From positions 1 to 64,000 of the forward strand of contig JASANC010002855.1 in assembly GCA_030248135.1 (NCBI GenBank): a DNA stretch of 64,000 nucleotides, in the 5' to 3' direction. The notes below the pieces were generated by a model, which ran no database searches, was not told where the DNA came from, and saw only the letters and a list, made by a program, of their open reading frames with translations. Positions 1 to 15,493 of the stretch are shown here, in pieces (positions within the stretch are counted from its first letter, which is position 1; each line of letters opens with the position of its first letter). Source of the DNA: Theristus sp. LFF4_11 (Eukaryota; Nematoda; Chromadorea; Monhysterida; Xyalidae). The position numbers were made by a program, and so were the translations under genes.

Positions 1-1244
1 GCACGACAAAACAACAAACGTTGAAATCGGCCATATTATCGGGATTTCGGAATTTTCGATCGTTGTCAACCGGCCACGTGATGCCTTTGTGTGTCAGTGG
101 CAGCAATCTGTTCTCTGGTTGGCCGACGAAAACCGTGTAAGTGTCTATGGTTGTTTTTAGTGACATGATTAGTTGGTGAGAAAACTTTTCGTTTCATTTC
201 ACATCAATCTGGCTGCTAAATTATACCCTAATTCAAAGCTTTGTTTTTCAAAGAAATTTAAGGTACATTCCTTGATTTGCAGCAGAAGCCGCGTCGCGCT
301 GAAACTGTATTATCATGAATGCAACAAAGAACTACTGTTCTCAAAATACAGCACACACCAGCTGTGTGCCATTGATGCTAGCAGTGATGAATGCATTTTT
401 GAAGTGTTTAGTAGCCATGCGTCGCTAAATATGCTGTTTAATGGTGCCCGTTGGAAGACAACTGGAAAGTGTACAGCAGCGAACCATTGAACATGCTGTT
501 CGCAATCATACCACACGGCACGATCTTCTTCGTCGTGCCATCCGGCATTTCCAGCTCGCTATACGGCTCACAGCGATCGGTGGCGTCGAGATCCCCGAGC
601 AGTTGAAAGTCATTCCGCGACTTCAGGTAACGACGATGGTTTTGATAGAAGTTCATCAGACCGTAATAGATATACACGCTGCCCTGCGCAGATTGAAAAC
701 AAATTGTCATCTCTTTGCCCTATTAAACTTTCAAAAATGAAACGATTGAAAAGCAAAAAGACGATTGAAAACGTTGCGCAAAATTTACAGTGAACGTCTC
801 CGTTAACTGAAACGGAATCCGACAGGTGCACGGCATTGCAAGGTTCTTTTGAAGTGCGGTTTCGCAAGGCAACTTGCTGAGATCTGCAGTGTCAAAGAAG
901 TCCGTTGAAAATTAGATTTATCAAAAACTTACACCCATTTTACGGCAAGGTGTGACAATTTCCGTTCATGAACAACACAGTCAGAATGCAAAGAATACTG
1001 CTTAGAAACGCAAAACCATTTCGTTAGTAAAAGGATGTAATTACTGTGAAGCAAACAGCTCTGCTCTCACAGTCGACGCAGTCAGTGTAGTCAATCGAGT
1101 GCTCGCGCACACGTCCACCAGTGATCAGCACTGCAACGCCAATTCCTTCAAATACGATGCCGACGGCGAAAAACCACGGCAGCACTGTGCCGGCGGTCAT
1201 CAGCGGTCGGCATGCGGGCAAACGCTGCTCGCGAAACTTGCGGC
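1..1244 (-). CDS. CDC50/TMEM30-family P4-ATPase subunit, copy A (partial at both ends)
   Basis: CDC50 proteins are beta-subunits of P4-ATPase lipid flippases, needed for their ER exit and activity. Exons I can place on the minus strand: 1244-1071 (FREQRLP, first membrane segment), 883-789 ([10 protein letters not shown], matching the family's cysteine-rich ectodomain start), 683-485 ([20 protein letters not shown], then [13 protein letters not shown]), and about 145 to below 1 ([19 protein letters not shown]). Junction phases agree: 1/2, 0, and 1. The first coding exon upstream of 1244 was not found and the C-terminal exons lie outside the window. The family motif PAWQP just before TM1 is PACRP here and TM1 carries a glutamate (FEGIG), so this copy is more divergent than copy B. 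Family identity is secure; that it is expressed is inference. Confidence 0.85.
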
Positions 1245-2533
1245 CTGCAAAACGCCACAACTATGTAAAACCAGAAAAACGACAGTTTTTCTCCAGGAAA
1301 GCAAAAGTGCGAAGGACAGGTGACAAAAAACCTTTCGAATTTTTACGTAACAAGCTCCAATTCAAACGTAGCTGATAAATCAGTTTCAAATACATTCGTT
1401 CGCTCTGAGCAATAAACATTATTTTTCTTGCTCACCCAAACATTTCTGAAGAACACTGCCGATCCATCTCTTGCAAGCTCCCATTTCTGGTCAGTCGAGA
1501 AACTTTGGGTGAATGAAAAAAAAAACTACTGCAACGCTGTATTTGAATGGACAGATGATAAGAAACTGGTGTGTTATCGTCATGCAAGCACTTACGCTTT
1601 TCTCAACTGCGAAGTCAGTCATACTTTTTGGACTCACACAAACGTCGGTTGATGTGTGAAGCAGACAGTTTTCTTGTTTATTTTCTGCGCAAACACCAAA
1701 GTGTGATTCACGGAACTTATTCAAACATTATTGTAGTTGTGTCAATTTCCCTGAAAAACGTTTTTTTTGGTGAAAAAAAACAGATTCAAGGTGTACGTGT
1801 AACTACAATGTATTTTTTTGCTAAGTTTTTTCCTTTTTTATTTATTAATCACACACAGCACTAATTAGTATTGCAACTGAGCAGCACGTGTGCGCGCGCA
1901 ACTTCACCACCACGACTTCCAATTCATTTTGCAATTTGGTTTATTGGATTTTCGGAGCCGCGTCCCGAAAAGCAAGTTTATTCGCAGGTACCATATTGAA
2001 ACAGACACAATACCTTGATTGAAAAGACCACAAAGGTCAAAATGATCAAAAAGAAACTGAACTCGGTTTCCCAGTTCTGTGCATACTATTTCGACGTTTT
2101 AGAAATCGTTTTTCTGTAGGTTGTCCGTATATATATTAACTAGTGAAACAACGACAATCCGTTCTTGTGGAACGTCGACAAGTGTGCACGGCAACTGGTG
2201 AACCACGTTTATTATGCATCAGTGATTGCTTCACAGCACAAATACTTTCAGAATTCTTCTTAACTTGTGCATGTGCAGACTATGTTCATCAGAAAGCTTG
2301 GCAAACATTGTGAGTAACTTTTTGTTTCGACTTGAATTTCTCTGCGATGCCTTGCCTGCAAACTGCGAATTCTTCAAAAACAAACACACTGGCACACATA
2401 TCACATTACAATGTAACGCATACATGCCTGTGTGTTTGCTTGCCACTGGGACTGGGTGCATCAACATTTCAGAAGCACGTGTTGAAAAAGTAGGCGTCTA
2501 CCAGCAGACCAATATAATCTCTTTGTTGGAGCA
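1245..2533. other. Intergenic, no gene recognised
   Basis: AT-rich sequence upstream of CDC50 copy A, which should contain that gene's first exon and promoter. Short open frames on both strands show no family motif or plausible splice pairing. Nothing else is supported here. Confidence 0.5.
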
Positions 2534-2986
2534 TACCGTATTACCTCTAATAAACCCCCATGGGGGTTTATTTTTTCAGCGACTTCTGGGGGTGGGGGTT
2601 TATTTTTGGGGGAGGGCTTTATTTTGGGGGGGGGGGGGTTTATTTGGAAACCATTTTTAGGAGTGGGCAAAATGGCAAAAATACCTTCCATGGCAGGAAG
2701 GAAGTCGCAGAAACTTCTACTCTACATAGAAATTTCCTTTTACAACAGCCTTTTGTAATGAAATTACCATTAACTCATCCATTTGGGGCCTTTGGTAGCA
2801 CAATTTCATCATTTTCACGGCAACCAGCCACTGAATTCGCTGGGTATGTGTTCCAAACAGGTTTCAATAATCCCCCATGAGGGATTATTTTGGGGGGGGG
2901 GGATTATTTGGAAACTTGTCGAGGGGGTGGGGGTTTATTTTGGGGGGGGGTTTAATTTTGGGGGGGTTAATAGAGGTAATACGGTA
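2534..2986 (+). mobile_element. G-rich inverted-repeat element, copy 1
   Basis: About 450 bp bounded by the inverted repeat TACCGTATTACCTC / GAGGTAATACGGTA. Next to each end lie blocks built from GGGGGTTTATTT-like units around the palindrome CCCCCATGGGGG; the core contains a conserved AT-rich stretch shared by all copies. It has no coding capacity, so it is a non-autonomous element (MITE-like). Further copies are at 27627-27963, 43569-44013, 46489-46942 and 47297-47759. The superfamily is not clear; a TA target is possible. Confidence 0.85.
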
Positions 2987-3202
2987 TCAAGAAGCCAAAA
3001 ATAGGATTAGCGGCATGTTCTGATGAACAGTTCGTAATTTCACAAGAGAAAGTAAATGAAATCTGACTGAAAAAAAATAATGGGATGAGATAAGCGAGCA
3101 GGCACAACGACTAGTGCAATCACAGATTGTTTTTCACACATTACATGGTCGACCATATTTTATTTCGCTCAAATTTGTACTTTTTATGCGTTTCCTCCGG
3201 TG
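2987..3202 (+). repeat. Flank duplicated in inverse orientation at 47081-47296
   Basis: The 216 bp after element copy 1 match, nearly base for base in reverse complement, the sequence beside copy 5 at 47296-47081. The match stops abruptly at CCGGTG on both sides. Together with the adjacent element the inverted duplication covers 2534-3202 and 47081-47759. It contains no recognised gene. Confidence 0.85.
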
Positions 3203-3618
3203 ACGGCGCTCAATTCAGCTAATCTAAAATAAGCAATAAAACTGTACACCTTTTGTTTTTGTTAAATCCGTCACGTGCCACATTCTGAGGATGAATGCTG
3301 CGACTGGCTGGCGCGTTTGGGGCATATGAACAATGTGAGCCAATCAATAATATTGTGTGGTGAATCGCAATACCAAAAAAGCCAAAAGCTGTTATTGTTC
3401 ACCGCACACACGGCTTACGACTTGGTCGAACTCGAAATCATAGCTGATTAACCGCATTTGAATTGGACTCACCGACTGAGAAAAACTCAATGTAGCACAA
3501 ATCAGCGTGCCATAATTCAAATGCAACAATGGACAGAATACGTTTGTTTCACCGTTTAACTTTTTTCAGTTTGTATTCCCACAGCAGTTTCTCCCAGAAA
3601 ACGAACACAAATGTGCAC
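3203..3618. other. Spacer downstream of CDC50 copy B, no gene recognised
   Basis: Unique-looking AT-rich sequence directly 3' of the copy B stop codon, presumably its 3' UTR and terminator region. No coding exon was recognised, although GTGAGT overlapping the stop leaves room for an alternative downstream exon. Confidence 0.4.
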
Positions 3619-6536
3619 TCACGATTTTCCGAACTTCCAATGAATGACGGCGAAGACGAAACAGAGCGCAATGCAGAGTGAGCCGACGACGATGTAGGCG
3701 ACGCCGAGGAAACTGTTCTTGCCGCCGAGCCACGAGGTTGTCGATATTATGAACGTCTTGTTGCCGGAGAACGACGATGTTGGATACCCTGGTGAGTTTT
3801 GCAACGGTGAATGCTCCCTTCGTTGATTTTGTTGCAGCATTTTTTTCATTTTTATGATTTTTATGATGTTGAATGTGCGGGAAAAATGAGTTTTCATTGA
3901 CTCTGAATAATTTTTCTTTGATGTTAAGAGTTTGCGGAAAAATGTAACTTCAGTCGCGTATGTCAGTATGCGTTAAACTATACAGTCAATAAAAGACAAA
4001 ATAATTTCAGAGCTCTCAGTTTTTTTGCACATTTGTATGCAACCTCACTGCAACTGAAGGAGCAATCATCACTGAATTGATTCTTTTCGATTGGCCGCAT
4101 TATTCAAAATCGATTGTACTCATTAATCCAAATTAGTGAAAACAACGAAAAACGAACATGAACGAAAAATGGAAAACAGCCATCCAACATCCGTTCGCTC
4201 CATCTCGCCCGTCCACTTTGACGAGAAAACCGCAAAACCAAAAACGCCAACCACGCACGCACTATATTTAATCTTGAGCGTGTAATTTCCGGCGGGCAGT
4301 CCATCGCTGAACTCGTGCGCAGTGCGATCGAGGCGTCGCCAGAGCTTGCGGAACGACGGCAACGCCGCAGTGCGCATCCAGACCATGAAGTCGACGTTCT
4401 GAAATCCGTTGTTCTCGGGGTCGTCCGGGTCGAGCTCGTTGATCGGACGAGACCAACTCGGCGGCATGCTGTACGACTGCAGTGAACGAAAACACGTTGG
4501 CCGAGAATGGGGGAATCTCTAGAAAGCACGATAATTTGACTGTCTTGGCATTTTAATCAGAACATGGCCAAACAACGACGGTGGCGAAGACAGGTGTTAA
4601 AAAGGTACTTTATTCCGTAACAATGCCGTGTTGAGACAATGCTGCATATATGAAGAGTAAGAAACAAACACACTGGCGCAGACTGTGCCAGTGTGTTTGT
4701 TTGCGGTGGTTGTGCGACTCGACTTGGCAAACTATTTTTCAGCAATTCATTTATTCAGAATTTCAGTGTTTGACTCTGCCACCTACACACCGAAATTGAT
4801 CGTAAATAGCCAGAGGCTAATTTCTGGAAACAAACCCTGTCACATATACGTCTCGCTTACGTTGAATTTATTCATGTCAGACGGATTAACGAATTTCCGT
4901 TGACGGTCAATACTCCATGCGATGTTCTTGTAGGTCAACGGAACGGGGGTCCATTGCGACTCTTCATCAGACCGGTCACTTAGGTACAGTTCGAATGTGT
5001 CTGTGTAGGAGGCAAATGCTGTTATGGCCGCTTCATAATCTGACCGCATGACGTAGTCTGAAGACAGTGATGCATTTTCGGTGCTCTGAACATCGTGATT
5101 TTCGTCCATGATATACCGCGAGCGTGCGAGGGCGTGGCGGTAGCATGTGCTTGTTTATGTAACACACCCATTTTAAAAGGGTTGATCGACAACAAACTTT
5201 CGGATTTGCTACCATTCAGAAATATAACGATCAAAAGTTACCGAAAGCGTAATGGGGCTCACAGGCAGAGTCGAGGCGCAAAGGTTGTCCCTGTTGTCCT
5301 TGGCTGCGGACGTTCAGCTGTGCACAACCTCAACTAAACCACCGCACTTTGGTACGTTCAGGTTTCTTGAAACGGTCGGCAAATGGGCGGCTGCAAAGAA
5401 ACCCCCCACTGCGAACCATACCATTGAACATGCTGTTCGCGACGGCGCCACACGGCACGATCTTCTGCATCGTGGTCGAGTTCCGATCGAACGGCGCGCA
5501 ATTGTCGGTCGAGTCAAGATCACCCAGTAATTGGTCGTCGTTTCGCGACTTCACGTAACGCCGATGGTTCTGGTAGAAGTTCGTCAGACCGTAGTAGAAA
5601 TATAAGTCGCCCTGGAATGTTTTCTTTCGGTTTCGCCATTACTGTGCAGTCGGTTGTATGATATTATAATACGGTAATGATGTGGGTGTACGTGTGTACA
5701 GTGATACGCAAACAAACACGTGCGCATCCATACATACGACACCACTGCAGCGAACATGTCTGCGCCCTGTGTGCGTGTTTGTTTCGGCAACTGTAAACTG
5801 CATAATAACCGGTATTCGGAGTCGGACCAGGCGTTTATTTCCTCTTTATTTGCACGGGATTTCAGAAAAAAAATATTAGTTTTCCAAATTCAAAAATCCA
5901 AACAGCAACACAGTAAAAGCGAACCGCATTTTCGAATTCGGTGAGCGTCATTTTGACGACGCACTCGCAGTCAGCGCGCGGGTCGCCGGCCAAAATCGTC
6001 GAGCAGTTCTTGTTCTGTTCTGCAATGAATGTGCTGATTGTGGGCGACAAAACTGCTCTGGAGATGTTTGGAATATTGTTGTTCAGCCTCAGCACATGAC
6101 TGTGCGTGCGACCTGCGCTGCTGCGACAGCGTGAACGAAACCGACACAACGCAGTGCGGTCTCAATGCGGTGTACGGGAGAACCGCACAGCTGATGTTGC
6201 CACAACGCACAACACGCACCGCTTGTTGCGGAGCTCGCTCGGAACAACCCATCGTGCGTGTACTGAGGCAGCCTAGCCGCCTTGTCATCTCAGGATGGAT
6301 GATGCCGCCGCCAAAACAACAACAACAAGCCACCAGACAGAAACACAAAGACAAAACGCAACGATTTCTGCAGGCCGTGTAGTCGTAGACGCGCTCGATG
6401 ACACTGTTGCTGGCGGACAACAGCAGCGCTCCGATGGGGATGAAGATGACGCCGACGGCGAAGAACGCTGGAATCACAGTGGATGCCGTCAGGATCGGCT
6501 GCCACGCGGGCAGCTTCTGCTGGCGGAACTTGGTGC
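3619..6536 (-). CDS. CDC50/TMEM30-family P4-ATPase subunit, copy B (first exon not found)
   Basis: A second CDC50 gene, tandem with copy A. Exons: 6536-6363 ([16 protein letters not shown] plus TM1), 6019-5925 ([14 protein letters not shown]), 5611-5422 ([33 protein letters not shown]), 5000-4861 ([18 protein letters not shown]), 4476-4263 ([19 protein letters not shown]), 3788-3619 ([20 protein letters not shown]2, ending GKS and TGA). All phases fit; the 6363 donor (GTTGCG) is the weakest. The two membrane segments with a large disulfide-bonded ectodomain are the normal CDC50 layout, and about 328 aa are recovered versus roughly 350-360 usual, so only a short N-terminal exon is missing. Same exon positions as copy A indicate tandem duplication. 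The role, chaperoning a phospholipid flippase, is inferred from the family. Confidence 0.92.
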
Positions 6537-6589
6537 CTGCAACGGATACGAATTTTTAAACAATTTGCCGATTTAATTTTTTTCACTTT

Positions 6590-7000
6590 GTATTTGTTTG
6601 TAGCCCCTCCTTCCCCTCCCCACAGCCGAAGGTGCCAAACTCCGGTGGTTTAGTGTAGGGCTGAATAGACGCTGAGAGAGAGTCAGAGAGAGTCAAGAGA
6701 GCGAGACAGCCTCGAAGACTCAAGACGCTCTAAAGGCGCGTTTAGCAATTAATTTTTTTGTGCGTACGCACGGACACGACACGTAAAAAATGGCCGCGCG
6801 ATTTAGAAATCGTGTCATGTGTGCTATCTTAATGCATTACGGACGCGATTAGTTTGCGCACGGGATTTAGAACGACGTTTGTGCGTACGGACGAAAAACT
6901 AAATGGTGTTTCCGCCTTAAGACATCACTAGTACACAGCCCTCGGCGAGGCTCGATCCCACGGACTATAGAATATGCGTCGAACACATGCCATCAGTCTG
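6590..7000. repeat. tRNA-derived SINE-like repeat interrupted by a MITE
   Basis: In reverse complement 6937-6995 carries a B-box-like motif (GGGATCGAGCC) followed by CGCCGAGGG, closely matching 54790-54870. The left part (GGTGCCAAACTCCGGTGG at about 6630) resembles 28140-28160 and 55765-55785. The MITE at 6731-6920 splits the two parts. I read it as a decayed SINE; a true tRNA gene is unlikely because no complete cloverleaf can be drawn. Confidence 0.5.
6731..6920 (+). mobile_element. MITE family C, copy 1
   Basis: 190 bp with imperfect terminal inverted repeats (AAGGCGCGTTTAGCAATTAA versus the reverse of AACTAAATGGTGTTTCCGCCTT). A reverse-oriented copy sits at 24379-24564 with the same internal pattern of CG-rich and TTTAG motifs. 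TTAA occurs at one boundary, so a TTAA-targeting family is possible but unproven. No coding capacity. Confidence 0.8.
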
Positions 7001-8280
7001 AAACGTGACCTGTCAAAAAAGCAGTCTGACCGCATGGCCTCAGACCACCACAGCCCCTCCCAATCCAAAATTTGGCTCCGTTGCTTCGGAAAACCATCCG
7101 CATCATGTCATCTACCCACCCCTAACCCAAGCACACACATCCCGCCCCCTCGTTCTCGTACCTTTTGGTTTATTCCTCTTCTCCTTGCATTCGTTCGTTT
7201 CCGCGTTGTCGGCGGTGCTCGTACCGACCGCATTCATTTCATTCGCCTCCACTTGCATCGTTGTATCAGTTCATTTTTTCAGTTGGGTTTCGGTATCAGA
7301 GTATTTTCATGGAATCAGTGTATTTTTTGAAAAGTAAAACGTCCGGCACGAAAACACTGAAATGATCAATTCGAACCGAACTCGAACGAGCATAAAATCA
7401 TGGGCGATTCATGTTACACACGCATATAAACGACGCTTCACTTCCAGTGTCAAAAGCGCAAGACTGCACTGCACACTAATTCATGGTTAAGAAGCCCCTG
7501 CCCTTCAAAGCAGTGCAGCCTGCTTCAACAGCAGAAATGAGCTTCAGACAACAGTGCTCCGAAGTTCAAACAGTCGCACTGCAACACGGGTCCCAATTCA
7601 GCAGCGATCAGCATGACAATGATTGTAAGAAAACAGCAGCGTCTTCTAGTTTTCGTACAATGTCAGTTTTCTGTGGACAAACAAACAGCGCAGGAGATAA
7701 AGCGACGACCACAAAACAATGGACGTCGTCGCATGCTGGTGCCATGGCAACCACACATGTTTCAACAACAGCAAATCCAAAGTCACAGTTTTATTCACAT
7801 TTCGATTACAAATCATCATTGTTTGTACGTGTGTTTCATTGCAAAACAAATGAGTAACCAAAAAGTAAAAGTGAATGAAACATTGTTACGTTCAAATAAC
7901 GATGCACTGCTGTGTCACTTTGATAACAGAACAGAAAATGACTTTAAAACCACAATCTCCAGCAATTGTAGAACAATCAAAACCTTCCAACATGTCAATT
8001 CAATCAAATCCAGTTTACTTCAAGTTACAAGCTATCAGAAAGAAAAAAGCAAAGCAAAAACCGCAAAGAAATCTGCGAGTTCCTAACCACCACAACCGAT
8101 CAACTTTTTAAAAAAAATCAAGACTACCGCGCTGTTGTAGTGAAATATATTTCAGGAAGGCAGTATTTTTACATGTGATTCCACAAACATAACAAAAACA
8201 AAAAATATACAAATTTTGCAAAACGAAGCTCTACAAAAAAACAAACAAACAAACAACAAACAAACAGCTATACTGAAGAG
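7001..8280. other. Intergenic, no gene recognised
   Basis: Between CDC50 copy B and the sirtuin 3' end. Several open frames of 60-160 codons exist, including hydrophobic ones at 7005-7365, but they lack splice partners, family motifs and coding-like composition. The promoter and first exon of CDC50 copy B may lie here. The A-rich end near 8100-8275 is probably the sirtuin 3' UTR. Confidence 0.4.
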
Positions 8281-12429
<4,149 letters not shown>

Positions 12430-12453
12430 GATGACCTGCTTTGCTTGCTTGGC

Positions 12454-12720
12454 TGGGGCTTAGGGTTGTTGAACAAAAATCGAATTTTTAAAAAAGTGAT
12501 TAAAAAAACAATAATGCCGATTTAAAAAAATTCGAAAAACTTTCCTTCAATATGCTCTGACAACCTCAATTTTTGGACAATTTTTCAAAAGTTCAACAAA
12601 AATTTTCTTTGATATTACTTCGTAAAACCGTCGATTTTGGACCGTTTTACCAACTGATTTTAGATTTCAACAACTTCTGCGATGAAGTTTTTGAGCGTCC
12701 AATCCAAAACCTTTTGGTTG
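12454..12720 (+). mobile_element. Decayed copy of the TAGGGTTG (hAT-like) MITE
   Basis: Begins at a TAGGGTTGTT end and repeats, with many changes, the same order as 14662-14930: the AT-rich stretch, GTGATTAAAAAAAC, TGCTCTGA.AACCTCAATTTT, and the GATGAAGTTTTTGAGCGTCC motif. Similarity fades after about 12705 and no second end is visible. An older relative of the two nested copies to its right, lying immediately upstream of the sirtuin start codon. Confidence 0.7.
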
Positions 12721-12864
12721 TTGTCAAAAAGTTTATTTCATGCTTTTTGTCACGTTATCGAGCACGGTTTGATTTCATTTTCACGTCGTCGCTTTACGAA
12801 CCTTCCGGAAACAGTATCAGGTTCAGGAACAAACAAATGCGCATTGCAGAATGAAGCAACTCAC

Positions 12865-14040
12865 GAAATCAATCTGCGTGAGAAAAACCAGCTTCGAAAA
12901 CCACGATCCACCGCGAAACACCGGCAGAACCATGACGTCCCAAACGGGCGTGTACAGGAGTAGGGTTAGGGGAAAAAAATCCGGATTTTTTTTTAATTAA
13001 AAAAAAAAAAAAATAAAAAAAAAAAATTTTTTAAAAGAGGGAGGGAGCTGAGTTCATCTAGACTATTTTCAGAACGATCCGGAAAACTATAAGAGCGAAA
13101 ATCGTGTTTTATTGAAATTATGTCCATTTCATAGAGGGAAAGTTGCATTTTCAACAGTAAAACAGGACAATTTTCGACGTGTACTTGAATATTGAACCGT
13201 TATTAGTTGTTCCTCTTTAGAAAATTACCAAAATTTGACTGTGTTCAAAAATTCCTGTTTGCTGTAGCTAAGTCGGCAACCCCTGTCGACCCGGTCGCCC
13301 CCCCCCCCCCAAGACACTTACTTTCAGGTTCAACCAGCTATGCTATCTGCCACATGGCGAGAGCCCACTCTTCAAATCATCGTATCGAAAACACGTACCA
13401 TAATTTCGCGATCACGTTGCGGGCAACTGACAGACGCAAGTTTAACACGTTAGTTTAGCTCAGCACGCAAGTTTTAACATGTGGCCATGTTATCGGGTAT
13501 CTGAAAAACGGTCGTGTGATGTGGTATTAACCAACATCCCCGCTCCAATTGTTTAACAATATATCGCACAACTCCATTGTAGACCTATAACATACGCCAA
13601 TCAACAAAATATCATGTTCATCTCATGGCCTACCGACTGAAAAAACATGTTCTAAGTTGCAAGAAAACGATTTCTGAAACGATATTTCAATTCAGTTAAG
13701 TCATTTCAACGCTAAAAATTGACTCTAGAAGTCATCCAAATCGAAAAACATGGAGTACGTCGGTCAAAATGACCAAATAATGACATGTACCTAAGCACAC
13801 AAAGAAGTTGGGAAGAAAATTTGGTTTGAACTTTCAAAAAATTATGCCATAAATCGAATTTTCAGAGCAAAGTAGAAGAAAAATTTTTCAAATTTTTTTT
13901 TAAGTTTGAAAAAAAAAATCCAAATTTAAAAAAAAAAACGAAAAAAAAAATAAAAAAAAATTTTTTTTCAAAGCCCCTAACCCTATACAGGAGCCCGCCA
14001 TGATCGAGTCGATCAAGAAGCGCAGTATTTTTTTTCAGAT
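12865..14040 (-). pseudogene. Exon-like segment split by a transposon
   Basis: If the element at 12961-13985 and one 8-bp duplicate are removed, the minus strand reads one open segment through LLDRLDHGGLLYTPVWDVMV, then LPVFRGGSWFSKLVFLTQID, and ends at a strong GTGAGT donor at 12864. The plus strand is also open across the junction, so the coding strand is uncertain. I do not recognise the protein. With the insertion, the frame runs into the AT-rich element and stops, so the segment is broken unless the element is spliced out. Confidence 0.4.
12961..13985. mobile_element. hAT-like element X, 1025 bp, TSD TACAGGAG
   Basis: Starts TAGGGTTAGGGG and ends CCCCTAACCCTA, perfect 12-bp inverted repeats, flanked by the identical 8-mer TACAGGAG at 12953-12960 and 13986-13993. 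An 8-bp duplication with a TAGGG-type terminus is diagnostic of the hAT superfamily. Inside are A- and T-rich tracts next to each end and no transposase-like frame, so it is non-autonomous. Confidence 0.9.
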
Positions 14041-14048
14041 GTGTCAAC

Positions 14049-15493
14049 TAGGGTTGTTAAAAAAAACAAAAATCGTCATTTTTGTTTTTTTTTTAATTTT
14101 TTTTTTTTTTAAATTTCAAAAATCAAAGTTGTGCTAAATCAATCAGGGAGTCCGAAGAACCACATATGATATGCAAGCGCCTCCCGAATGACTCCCGTAT
14201 GGCGGTGGCGGAACTTTGCAGATTTTGTTTTGGTGACCTCAATTACCCCTTTTCCAAACCGTCACCATGCCTCTTCTTGTGTTTTGACCTCCAAAACGTC
14301 ACTAATTGTCCCCAGCTAAGCTAATGCTAAAGTGAAGACAAACATACCGCCTTGAAATTCGATCAATTCTTCTGATGGTGTCGCGACGACACGACACGAA
14401 GCAGCAACCAGACAACGTAGCGCTTGCAAACGGAGCAGCGAGCACAATCGGACGCTCTGCGAGGCGAATCGTCACCTTATCTGCATCGGAAATGGTAGGC
14501 TAAGCTTTGGGACGCTCAAAAACTTCATCGCAGATGTTGTCGAAGCCTAAAATCAGTCGGTAAAACGGCCCAAAATCGACTGCTAAAGGTTTTACGAGGT
14601 ATAATCAAAGAAAATTTTTGTTGAACTTTCGAAAAATTGTGCCAAAATTGAGGTTTTCAGATAGGGTTGTTAAACAAAAATGAAATTTGTTTTTTTTTTA
14701 AAAAGTGATTAAAAAAAACAAAAATGCCGATTTAAAAAAAAAATCGAAAAATTTTCCTCTACTATGCTCTGAAAACCTCAATTTTGGCACAATTTTTCGA
14801 AAGTTCAACAAAAATTTTCTTTGATTATACCTCGTAAAACCTTTAGCAGTCGATTTTGGGCCGTTTTACCGACTGATTTTAGGCTTCGACAACATCTGCG
14901 ATGAAGTTTTTGAGCGTCCCAAAGCTTAGCCTACCATTTCCGATGCAGATAAGGTGACGATTAGCCTCGCAGAGCGTCCGATTGTGCTCGCTGCACCGTT
15001 TGCAAGCGCTACGTTGTCTGGTTGCTGCTTCGTGTCGTGTCGTCGCGACACCATCAGAAGAATTGATCGAATTTCAAGGCGGTATGTTTGTCTTCACTTT
15101 AGCATTAGCTTAGCTGGGGACAATAGTGACGTTTTGGAGGTCAAACACAAGAAGAGGCATGGTGACGGTTTGGAAAAGGGGAATTGAGGTCACCAATACT
15201 ATATCTGCTAAGTTCCGCCATTCGGGTGTCATTCGGGAGGCGCTTGCATATCATATGTGGTTCTTCGGACTCCCTGATTGATTTAGCACAACTTTGATTT
15301 TTAAAATTTTTTTAAAAAAAAAAAAAATTTTTTTTTTAAAAAAACAAAAATGACGATTTTTGTTTTTTTAACAACCCTATTTTCAGAGCATATTAGAGGA
15401 AAATTTTTCGATTTTTTTTTTTAAAAATCGGCATTTTTGTTTTTTTTTAATCACTTTTAAAAAAAAAAATTTCATTTTTGTTTAACAACCCTA
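14049..15493. mobile_element. hAT-like MITE (outer copy) with TSD GTGTCAAC
   Basis: Ends TAGGGTTG / CAACCCTA with the 8-mer GTGTCAAC repeated on both sides (14041-14048 and 15494-15501). Its own sequence is 14049-14661 plus 15388-15493, roughly 720 bp; the remainder is a second copy of the same family inserted in opposite orientation (14662-15379) and that copy's 8-bp duplicate. The shared body, about 600 bp per arm, makes the locus a near-perfect long palindrome. No transposase is encoded. Confidence 0.9.
14662..15379. mobile_element. hAT-like MITE (inner nested copy), TSD TTTTCAGA
   Basis: Runs from TAGGGTTGTTAAAC to AACAACCCTA, 718 bp, and is flanked by TTTTCAGA at 14654-14661 and 15380-15387. 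It is the same family as the element it has entered but reversed. Landmarks shared with the host copy include GATGAAGTTTTTGAGCGTCC and CATCAGAAGAATTGATCGAA. Only a few differences separate the two arms, so both insertions are fairly recent. Confidence 0.9.

Noticed and set aside
2560..3004. Gly/Phe-rich frames at the G-rich element (also 46486-47950)
   Set aside because: Readings of GGGGGTTTATTT tracts repeated in all five copies; no coding signal.
7005..7365. Hydrophobic plus-strand frames suggesting a membrane protein
   Set aside because: Three overlapping frames are all hydrophobic because of T-rich DNA; no start context, homology or splice partners.
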